Below, one piece after another: positions 57,679 to 64,000 of a stretch of DNA of 64,000 nt. The notes below the pieces were generated by a model. It worked only from the letters and a program-made list of their open reading frames with translations, was not told where the DNA came from and did not search any database. Both the position numbers and the translations under genes were made by a program. This stretch comes from Ancylobacter sp. IITR112 (GTDB lineage Bacteria > Pseudomonadota > Alphaproteobacteria > Rhizobiales > Xanthobacteraceae), in assembly GCF_041415945.1 (NCBI RefSeq), contig NZ_JBGCUS010000001.1:310001-374000 (forward strand). The letters are read 5' to 3'. The stretch's first letter is position 1; each line of letters opens with the position of its first letter.

Positions 57679-60646
57679 GCAGGCGCACTCCTTCCGGGTC
57701 GATGAAGCCGGGGGCGCAGATTTCTACCTCGATCTCCTCGCCGCGCACCGGGTCATAGGCGCGCACCCGCTCGCCCAGCCGCTCCGGCCCGCGCTTGATC
57801 AACCCGAGGCCGATCCAGTGGCCCATATGCGGGGAATAGGCGACCGAGGTCATGTAGCCCTGGTCGTTCGCCATCTCGGGCACCGCGCCGAGATTGAGGA
57901 AATGCGCCCCGGCCCGCAGCCGGCGCGCGCGGTCCACCGGCTTGAAGCCGACGAAGCACGGCCGCTCGGGGTCGGTCAGCCCCGGCCGGGCGGCCATGAC
58001 ACGGCCGATATAGTCCTTCTTGGTCGAGGCCATGCGGCCAAAGCCGAGATCGCCCGCCGTGGTCTGGCCGGAAAGCTCGTTGCCGGAGACATGGCCCTTC
58101 TCGATCCGCATCACGCCGAGCGCCTCGATGCCATAGGGCGTGATGCCGAACTCGGCGCCCGCTTCCATCAGCGCCCGCGCCAGCGCCGCGCCATGGCGGG
58201 CCGGTACCGCGATCTCATAGCCGAGTTCGCCGGAGAAGGAGAGGCGGAACAGCCGCGCCTTCACCCCGCCCATCACGGTGCCGGTGATCGCGCCCATGAA
58301 GGGCAGCGCGGCGTTCGACACGTCGCCATCCGCCACCCGCGCCAGCACCTCGCGCGCGCGCGGGCCGGCAAGGGCGATCTGCGCCCATTGCTCGGAGACC
58401 GAGGACAGCGCCACGTCGAGTTCCGGCCACAGCACCTGCAGGCAGAATTCGAGATGCTGGAACACCTTGGCGGCATTGGCCGTGGTGGTGGTCATGACGT
58501 AATGCTCAGGCGCGAGGCGCGCCGTCGTGCCGTCATCCATCACCAGGCCGTCCTCGCGCAGCATCACGCCATAGCGCGCCTTGCCCACGGCCAGCCCCGC
58601 GAAGCCGTTGATGTAGACGCGGTCCAGGAAGGCGCCGACATCGCGCCCCTGCAGGTCGATCTTGCCGAAGGTCGACACGTCGATCAGCCCAACAGAGGCG
58701 CGCACCGCCGTCACCTCGCGCGAGACGGTCTCCAGCCAGTCCTTCTCACCCTTGCGGGGGAAATACTGCGCCCGCAGCCACGCCCCGGTCTCGATGAACA
58801 CCGCGCCCTGTTCGCGCGCCCATTCATGGGTCGGGGTAAGGCGCACCGGGCGGAAATCCTTAGCCCGATGGTGCCCCGCCAGCGCGCCGAGCGAGACCGG
58901 CGTGTAGGGCGGGCGGAAGATCGTCGTGCCGGTCTCGGGGATCGAGGCGCCGGTGAGGCTGGCCATGATGGCGAGGCCGGTGACATTGGATGTCCGCCCC
59001 TGGTCGGTCGCCATGCCGAGCGTGGTGTAGCGCTTGAGCAGTTCGACCGAGCGGAAGCCCTCCTTGTGAGCGATGCCGACATCCTTGGCGGTGACATCGT
59101 TCTGCAGATCCACAAAGGCCGCGCCCTTCGAGCGCTCCACATGCCAGAACGGGGTTAGCGCGAAGGCTTCGTCCGCGACCTCGGGAACGTCCAGCGCAGG
59201 CACAGTGAAGCCGAGCGCCTGCGCGGCGTCCGCGCCCATGGCCGCGCCGTCCCTGAGGCAGGCGCCGAGGCCGAACACGCCCTTTGCCGCGCCTGTCACG
59301 CTGAGCCCCGGCGGGCAGGTGCCGGGCACGAAAGCGGCGATCGCTTCATCCCACGCCGGCTTGCCGCCATGGTGGCAGGTGAGATGCACCGCAGGCGACC
59401 AGCCGCCCGAGACGGCGAGCGTGTCGGCGGCGAGCCATTCCGTTCCCGTGCCGGTTGCCACCTCGATGCCGCGCAGCGTCTTGCCCCTGGTGGCGATGAC
59501 CTGCGCGCCGGTGAGCGCGCGAATACCCTTGGCCTGCGCCGCCGCGGTCAGTTCCGGCGCCACCTCGGCGCGGATGTCGATGATGGTCTCCACCGGCGCC
59601 CCGGCGGCGTGGGCGGCGAGCATGGCGCGCCAGGCGCCGTCATTATTGGCGAACAGCGCGATCCTTTGCCCCGGCAGCGCGGCATGGCGCTGCACATAGG
59701 TGCCGACCGCCCCGGCCAGCATCACCCCCGGCCGGTCATTGCCGCCGAACACGATCGGCCGCTCGGTGGCGCCCGCCGCCAGCACGGCACGCCGCGCCAC
59801 GATCCGCCACAGCCGCTGCCGCGGCTGGAAGGGCAGGGGTTCGGGCCGGTGGTCGCTCACCCGCTCCAGCGCGCCATAGGTGCCGCTGTCATAGACGCCG
59901 AACACGGTGGTGCGGGCCATCACCCGCACATTGGGCAGGCTCGCCAGTTCCGCCGCCAGTTCGGCGGCGAAGGCCGGGGCGGGCTTGCGGTCGATATCGC
60001 CGTCTTCCGTGTTGAGGTGCCCGCCGGGCAGAAAATCCTCATCGGCGAGGATCACCCGCGCGCCGGAGCGCGCCGCGGTGAGCGCCGCCATCAGCCCGGC
60101 CGGGCCGGCGCCGATGACCAGCAGGTCGCAGAAGGCGGTGACCTTCTCGTAGTGATCCGGGTCCGCCTCCTCCGCCGCTGCCCGGCCGAGCCCGGCGGCG
60201 CGGCGGATCACCGGCTCGTACAGCTTCTCCCACAGGGCCGCCGGCCACATGAAGGTCTTGTAGTAGAAGCCGGCGCCGAGGAATGGCGACAGGAAGCGAT
60301 TGACGCTCAGCGCGTCGAAGCCAAGCGAGGGCCAGCGGTTCTGGCTGGCCGCTTCCAGCCCGTCATAGAGTTCCGCCACGGTGGCGCGGGTGTTGGGCTC
60401 GCGCCGCGCGCCGGAGCGCAGTTCCACCAGCGCGTTCGGCTCCTCCGCCCCGGCGGAAAAGATGCCGCGCGGCCGGTGATATTTGAAGGAGCGGCCGACC
60501 AGCCGCACCCCGTTCGCCAGCAGCGCCGAGGCCAGCGTGTCGCCCTCATAGCCGCGATAGGCGGTGCCGTCGAAAGAGAAGCCGAGCGGCTTCGTCCGGT
60601 CGATCAGGCCGCCGGCCGCGAGGCGGTTGCAATTGGGCGCGCTCAT
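57671..60646 (-). CDS. mgdC: N-methylglutamate dehydrogenase / sarcosine oxidase alpha subunit
   Basis: Predicted 991-residue large subunit. The N-terminal part (residues 15-110) resembles a 2Fe-2S-like ferredoxin fold (KPLGFSFDGTAYRGYEGDTLASALLANG). Then comes an NAD-binding Rossmann domain with VIGAGPAGLMAALTAARSG near 170, and a C-terminal GcvT-like aminomethyltransferase domain (from about residue 610) that binds tetrahydrofolate and captures the released methyl as methylene-THF. It starts at ATG 60646, overlapping the mgdB stop. Sox alpha and Mgd C are the same family; context decides the name. Confidence 0.9.
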   Translation of the reverse strand: MSAPNCNRLAAGGLIDRTKPLGFSFDGTAYRGYEGDTLASALLANGVRLVGRSFKYHRPRGIFSAGAEEPNALVELRSGARREPNTRATVAELYDGLEAASQNRWPSLGFDALSVNRFLSPFLGAGFYYKTFMWPAALWEKLYEPVIRRAAGLGRAAAEEADPDHYEKVTAFCDLLVIGAGPAGLMAALTAARSGARVILADEDFLPGGHLNTEDGDIDRKPAPAFAAELAAELASLPNVRVMARTTVFGVYDSGTYGALERVSDHRPEPLPFQPRQRLWRIVARRAVLAAGATERPIVFGGNDRPGVMLAGAVGTYVQRHAALPGQRIALFANNDGAWRAMLAAHAAGAPVETIIDIRAEVAPELTAAAQAKGIRALTGAQVIATRGKTLRGIEVATGTGTEWLAADTLAVSGGWSPAVHLTCHHGGKPAWDEAIAAFVPGTCPPGLSVTGAAKGVFGLGACLRDGAAMGADAAQALGFTVPALDVPEVADEAFALTPFWHVERSKGAAFVDLQNDVTAKDVGIAHKEGFRSVELLKRYTTLGMATDQGRTSNVTGLAIMASLTGASIPETGTTIFRPPYTPVSLGALAGHHRAKDFRPVRLTPTHEWAREQGAVFIETGAWLRAQYFPRKGEKDWLETVSREVTAVRASVGLIDVSTFGKIDLQGRDVGAFLDRVYINGFAGLAVGKARYGVMLREDGLVMDDGTTARLAPEHYVMTTTTANAAKVFQHLEFCLQVLWPELDVALSSVSEQWAQIALAGPRAREVLARVADGDVSNAALPFMGAITGTVMGGVKARLFRLSFSGELGYEIAVPARHGAALARALMEAGAEFGITPYGIEALGVMRIEKGHVSGNELSGQTTAGDLGFGRMASTKKDYIGRVMAARPGLTDPERPCFVGFKPVDRARRLRAGAHFLNLGAVPEMANDQGYMTSVAYSPHMGHWIGLGLIKRGPERLGERVRAYDPVRGEEIEVEICAPGFIDPEGVRLRG

Positions 60647-60927
60647 GCCGCGTCTCCCGAAGCCGGTTCCGCCGCGCGCGCGGCGACGGCGCCCGAAATG
60701 GCATGGGTGCGGGTGTCGCGCGCCACGCGCAGCCACTGGCGGCAGCCATTGGCGTGGTACCACCATTCCTCATGCGCCCCGGCGGGGTTGTCGCGCAGAT
60801 AGACATAATCGTGGAACGCCTGTTCGGCATTCGGCGCGGCGGGATCGGGCCGCGTCAGCGTGGCGTCGCCGAGATAGGCGAATTCATGGGCGTCGCGTTC
60901 GCCGCAATAGGGGCAGGGGATTCGCAT
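60643..60927 (-). CDS. mgdB: N-methylglutamate dehydrogenase / sarcosine oxidase delta subunit
   Basis: Predicted 94-residue zinc-binding small subunit. Its ligands are visible: C-P-x-C-G at residues 5-9 (MRIPCPYCGERDAHEF) and HANGCRQW near 58-65. The WWYHANGCRQW block is the hallmark of SoxD. Its stop overlaps the mgdC start (ATGA). The 145-bp gap to mgdA upstream is occupied by hairpin repeats. Confidence 0.9.
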   Translation of the reverse strand: MRIPCPYCGERDAHEFAYLGDATLTRPDPAAPNAEQAFHDYVYLRDNPAGAHEEWWYHANGCRQWLRVARDTRTHAISGAVAARAAEPASGDAA

Positions 60928-60961
60928 CAGGCGGCACCTTCGGGATGACGCCCCTCACCCG

Positions 60962-61039
60962 GATCGCGGGGCGATCCGACCTCTCCCCATCGGGGAGAGG
61001 TGAAGGGCGGCCGGCTCCCTCTCCCCGTCGGGGAGAGGG
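60962..61039. repeat. Cluster of three hairpins in the mgdA-mgdB spacer
   Basis: GATCG-cgggg-CGATC (60962-60976), CCTCTCCCC-atc-GGGGAGAGG (60980-61000) and CCCTCTCCCC-gtc-GGGGAGAGGG (61017-61039), followed by AGGGGTGAGGG. The second and third are near copies. This CCCTCTCCCC palindrome type is a common dispersed element in alphaproteobacteria and here splits the mgd operon. Confidence 0.65.
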
Positions 61040-61072
61040 CAGGGGTGAGGGGGAGGGCGCGAGGAGTGAGCA

Positions 61073-62323
61073 TCAATGCAGGTTCGGCTGCGCACCGACT
61101 CCCTTTTCGTCGATGAGATGGCCGGTGCGGAAGCGGTCGAGCCGGAAGGCGCCGGCGGTCGCGTGCGGCGCCCCCGTCGCCAGTAGATGGGCGAAGCACC
61201 AGCCCGAGGCCGGCGTCGCCTTGAAGCCGCCATAGCACCAGCCGGCATTGAGATAGAGACCCGGCACCGGCGTGCGGTCGATGATCGGCGAGCCGTCCAT
61301 CGACATGTCCATGATGCCGCCCCAGTGGCGCAGCAGCCGCAGCCGGCCGAGCCGCGGCATCAGCGCCATGCCGCTCTCGCACACATCCTCGATCACCGGC
61401 AGGTTGCCGCGCTGGGCGTAGGAATTATAGCCGTCAATGTCGCCGCCGAAGACCAGCCCGCCCTTGTCGGACTGCGAAATATAGAAATGCCCGGCGCCGA
61501 AGGTGATCACCCCGTCGACCAGCGGCTTCAGCCCTTCGGAGACGAAGGCCTGCAGGACGTGGCTCTCGATCGGCAGGCGCAGCCCGGCCCTGCCGGCGAG
61601 GCGCGAGGAGGAGCCCGCCACCGCCAGCGCCACCTTGCCGGCGCGGATGGCCCCGCGCGTGGTCTCCACCCCGATGATCGCGTCGCCCTCGCGGATGAAC
61701 CCCGTCACCTCGCAATTCTGCACGATGTCGACGCCGAGCCGGTCGGCGGCGCGGGCATAGCCCCACACCACGGCGTCATGCCGGGCGGTGCCGCCGCGGG
61801 CCTGCAGCAGCCCGCCCTGAATGGGAAAGCGCGCATTGTCGAAATCGAGGAACGGGTACATCGCCCGCACCTGCGCCTTGTCCAGCAGCCGTGAATCCGC
61901 GCCGGCGAGGCGCATGGCGTTGCCGCGCCGCGCATAGGCGTCGCGCTGGGCGTCGGAATGGAACAGGTTGAGGATGCCGCGCTGACTCACCATCGCGTTG
62001 TAGTTCAGCTCCTGCTCCAGACCCTCCCACAGCTTCATCGACCATTCGTAGAACGGCTCATTGCCGGGCAGCAGATAGTTGGAGCGAATGATGGTGGTGT
62101 TTCGCCCGGCATTGCCGGAGCCGATGACGCCCTTTTCCAGCACCGCGACGTTTCGGATGCCGTGAACCTTGGCGAGGTAGTAGGCGGTGGCCAGCCCATG
62201 CCCGCCGCCGCCGACGATGATCACGTCATAAGCCGGCTTCGGCGCCGCCTCGCGCCAGGCCGGCGTCCAGCCCTTCTGGCCGGTCAGACCGTTGGCGAGG
62301 ATGCTGAGGAAGGAATAGCGCAT
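61073..62323 (-). CDS. mgdA: N-methylglutamate dehydrogenase / sarcosine oxidase beta subunit (FAD/FMN)
   Basis: Predicted 416-residue flavoprotein of the DAO family that demethylates the amine. FAD motif VIIVGGGGHGLATAYYLAK (residues 34-52) is followed by GNAGRNTTIIRSNYL. The His of GGTARHDAVVWG (near residue 182) matches the covalent FMN site of sarcosine oxidase beta. GWCYGGFKATPASGWCFAHLLA is near 370. The ATG at 62323 starts the mgd set and diverges from a LysR gene across 174 bp. Whether the substrate is N-methylglutamate or sarcosine cannot be decided from the motif alone. Confidence 0.9.
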   Translation of the reverse strand: MRYSFLSILANGLTGQKGWTPAWREAAPKPAYDVIIVGGGGHGLATAYYLAKVHGIRNVAVLEKGVIGSGNAGRNTTIIRSNYLLPGNEPFYEWSMKLWEGLEQELNYNAMVSQRGILNLFHSDAQRDAYARRGNAMRLAGADSRLLDKAQVRAMYPFLDFDNARFPIQGGLLQARGGTARHDAVVWGYARAADRLGVDIVQNCEVTGFIREGDAIIGVETTRGAIRAGKVALAVAGSSSRLAGRAGLRLPIESHVLQAFVSEGLKPLVDGVITFGAGHFYISQSDKGGLVFGGDIDGYNSYAQRGNLPVIEDVCESGMALMPRLGRLRLLRHWGGIMDMSMDGSPIIDRTPVPGLYLNAGWCYGGFKATPASGWCFAHLLATGAPHATAGAFRLDRFRTGHLIDEKGVGAQPNLH

Positions 62324-62450
62324 GGGCGGGGCTCGTTCGGGGCTCGCGGGGGAGGTTGCTGCCGGACACCGCGAAAACCTATAGATCAGCGCTGATCCGG
62401 TGATAATATAAGTTTTGGTTATGGTGATCGAGAGGCCTTTCTGCGCCGTC

Positions 62451-62473
62451 ATGGCCGGGCTCGGCCCGGCCAT
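62451..62473. repeat. Single-hairpin copy of the dispersed palindrome
   Basis: ATGGCCGGGCtcGGCCCGGCCAT differs by one base (C for T at the centre) from the hairpins at 22463 and 43338, and is followed by CCACGCCTTG, as the 22.5-kb copy is by CCATGCCTTG. It ends 24 bp before the LysR start codon, so it would be in that gene's leader. Confidence 0.6.
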
Positions 62474-62497
62474 CCACGCCTTGAAGGTCATGTCGCC

Positions 62498-63469
62498 ATG
62501 CCTCCTGCCGATACGCTGCCCTTCGACCTCAGGGCACTCGAAATCTTCCTCGCCGTCTGCGACGCCGGCACCATGGCGCAGGCGGCTCGGCGGCTCGGCC
62601 TGACCCAGCCGGCGATCTCGCAGGCGGTGGCCGATCTCGAACGGCGCATCGGCGTGGCGCTGTTCGACCGTGGCGCCCGCCCGCTCGGCCTCACCGCCGC
62701 CGGCGGCGCGCTGCGCCAGCGGGCGAGCGCGCTGCTCTCGGAAGCGCGCCAGATCGCCCCGCTGCTGCGCGAGGCCGAGCACGCGCGCCTGCCGCTGCTG
62801 CGGGCGGGGCTGGTCGATTCGCTCGCCCGCGTGCTGATGGCCCCGCTCGCCCGCGCGCTGGGGGAGAAGGCGGAACAGGTCTCGCTGCTTTCCGGCCTCA
62901 CCGCCTCGCATGCCGGCGCGCTGCTGACCCGCCAGCTCGATGTGCTGGTGGGGGCGGACGCGCTGGACGAGATCGAGGGGCTGGAGCGCTGGCCGCTGCT
63001 CACCGAGCCCTATCTGCTGCTGATGCCTCTGGCCGTGCCCGCTCCCGCCTCGCCGGCGGCGCTGGAGGAACTGGCCCGCACCCTGCCGCTGGTGCGCTTT
63101 TCCGCCCGCTCCAAGACCGGCGTCGAGGTGGAGCGGCATCTGCGCCGGCTGCGGCTCGACCTGCCGCGCCCGCTGGAATTCGATACGCCCTATGGCGTCA
63201 CCGCCGCGGTGGCGGAGGGGGCGGGCTTCGCCATCACCACGCCGCTCTGCCTGCTGGAGGCCGGCCTGCCGCTGGCGGGCCTCGCCTGCCATCCCCTGCC
63301 GGGGCCGGGGCTGACGCGGCATCTCACATTGATCGCCCGCCGGCAGGAACTCGGCCGCCTGCCGCGCGAGATCGCCGCCTTCTGCCGCGAACGCCTTAGC
63401 GCCCAGCAGGAGGCGGCGGCGGCGCTGGTGGGCGAGAGGCTGGCAGCGGAGTTCCGCGTGGAGGGGTGA
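62498..63469 (+). CDS. LysR-type regulator divergent from mgdA
   Basis: Predicted 323-residue LysR protein. The helix-turn-helix occupies residues 9-66 (LRALEIFLAVCDAGTMAQAARRLG, then TQPAISQAVADLERRIG). The effector domain spans residues 90-300 (AGLVDSLARVLMAPLARALG, LVRFSARSKTGVEVERHLRR). It diverges from mgdA over a 174-bp gap that holds a hairpin repeat and an AT-rich stretch (TGATAATATAAGTTTTGG, 62401-62418). It is the likely regulator of the mgd-purU-folD unit; the ligand is unknown. Confidence 0.85.
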   Translation: MPPADTLPFDLRALEIFLAVCDAGTMAQAARRLGLTQPAISQAVADLERRIGVALFDRGARPLGLTAAGGALRQRASALLSEARQIAPLLREAEHARLPLLRAGLVDSLARVLMAPLARALGEKAEQVSLLSGLTASHAGALLTRQLDVLVGADALDEIEGLERWPLLTEPYLLLMPLAVPAPASPAALEELARTLPLVRFSARSKTGVEVERHLRRLRLDLPRPLEFDTPYGVTAAVAEGAGFAITTPLCLLEAGLPLAGLACHPLPGPGLTRHLTLIARRQELGRLPREIAAFCRERLSAQQEAAAALVGERLAAEFRVEG

Positions 63470-63490
63470 GGAGGGGATGGGCGTCCCCGC

Positions 63491-64000
63491 TTACCCCTCG
63501 TAGCGCTTCAGCGCCAGCACGGCATTGAGCCCGCCAAAGGCGAAGGACGAGGAGATCGCCGCCTCGATCGTCGCCTCCCGTGCCGCATTGGGCACGCAGT
63601 CGAGGTCGCAATCGGGATCGAACTCCCGATACCCCATGGTCGGCGGCAGGAAGCCCTCGCGCAAAGCGAGCACCGTGGTCACGAAGTCCAGCGCGCCGGA
63701 GGCGTTCATGGTGTGGCCATATTGCGATTTCGACGACGATACCGGCAGCTTCGCCAGGTGATCGCCGAACACCAGCCGCAGCGCGGCGGCCTCGGTCTTG
63801 TCGTTCAGCGCCGTGGCGGTGCCATGGGCGCTGACATAGCCGATCGCCTCCGGCGCCAGCCCGGCATCCTCCAGCGCGAAGCGCATGGACGCGGCCGCGC
63901 TCGCCATGTCGGGGGCGGTGATGTCCATGCCGTCGGCGCTCATGCCGAAGCCGACGATCTCGGCATGGATGGTGGCCCCGCGCGCCACGGCGCGGTCGAG
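63491..64000 (-). CDS. Beta-ketoacyl-ACP synthase (FabF/KAS II-like), N-terminal part beyond window
   Basis: C-terminal 169 residues of a condensing enzyme. Both active-site histidine motifs are present: YVSAHGTATALND and SSKSQYGHTMNASGALD, as well as the C-terminal SSSFAFGGLNAVLAL. The nucleophile Cys would lie off the right edge, so activity cannot be judged. Its moderate similarity to FabF and the absence of visible fab neighbours leave open a specialised role (for example NodE-like or polyketide). It converges on the LysR gene. Confidence 0.88.
   Translation of the reverse strand, partial: LDRAVARGATIHAEIVGFGMSADGMDITAPDMASAAASMRFALEDAGLAPEAIGYVSAHGTATALNDKTEAAALRLVFGDHLAKLPVSSSKSQYGHTMNASGALDFVTTVLALREGFLPPTMGYREFDPDCDLDCVPNAAREATIEAAISSSFAFGGLNAVLALKRYEG

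Noticed and set aside
60955-61040. CRISPR array, suggested by repeated CCTCTCCCC words
   Set aside because: Only two palindromic units with a 16-base spacer are present and no cas genes are nearby; this is a dispersed hairpin element.

Overview
High-GC (roughly 65-70%) alphaproteobacterial chromosome with dense gene packing and no phage, transposase, CRISPR, tRNA or rRNA signal. The form IC RuBisCO operon in the order cbbFPTALSXE, a PccR/ScfR-type propionate regulator and a glnT/gmaS-type synthetase point to the Hyphomicrobiales, probably a facultative autotroph or methylotroph of the Xanthobacteraceae/Bradyrhizobium kind. The taxon is inferred from gene content only.

Layout. 1-6.3 kb: 3'-truncated lon with hsp20, an AEC permease, a P1B-type metal ATPase with a TPCP transport motif, and a membrane-anchored DUF2778 (Tlde1-like) L,D-transpeptidase. 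6.4-13 kb: a catabolic-looking island of a HisD-family dehydrogenase diverging from an XRE-cupin regulator, followed by a complete PotD/A/B/C-type ABC importer; two promoter regions share an AT-rich word that may be the operator. 13-23.3 kb: cbbR diverging from the complete Calvin-cycle operon cbbF-P-T-A-L-S-X-E, with a CbbR-type site in the divergent region and a terminator-like hairpin between cbbS and cbbX. 23.3-30.1 kb: an envelope protein of unknown function, DedA, a large MscS channel, an HlyD/FUSC export pair and a small Fe-S ferredoxin-like protein.

30.2-36.8 kb: an RND adaptor and pump whose pump gene has an in-frame amber codon at codon 83, a HSL-family hydrolase lacking its catalytic Ser and apparently His, and a LysR regulator. 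36.8-46.6 kb: propionyl-CoA to succinyl-CoA module (pccB, pccA, mutA, a small secreted protein, mutB), diverging from a PccR-like regulator across a clear inverted repeat.

46.7-62.5 kb: genes matching the N-methylglutamate pathway of methylamine use. These are a gamma-glutamylmethylamide/glutamine synthetase (gmaS/glnT), the three-part N-methylglutamate synthase (mgsABC), an XRE-cupin regulator, and a four-subunit N-methylglutamate dehydrogenase/sarcosine oxidase (mgdABCD/soxBDAG) followed by purU and folD. Between the halves lie sthA and a Tat-exported bicovalent flavin oxidase. A LysR gene diverges from mgdA, and a partial beta-ketoacyl-ACP synthase runs off the right end.

Putting it together (inference): methyl groups released as methylene-tetrahydrofolate could be oxidised by FolD and PurU to formate, then CO2, which the Calvin operon 35 kb away could refix. 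Propionyl-CoA is handled by the pcc/mut module. GC-rich palindromic repeats recur in the spacers between and inside these operons.
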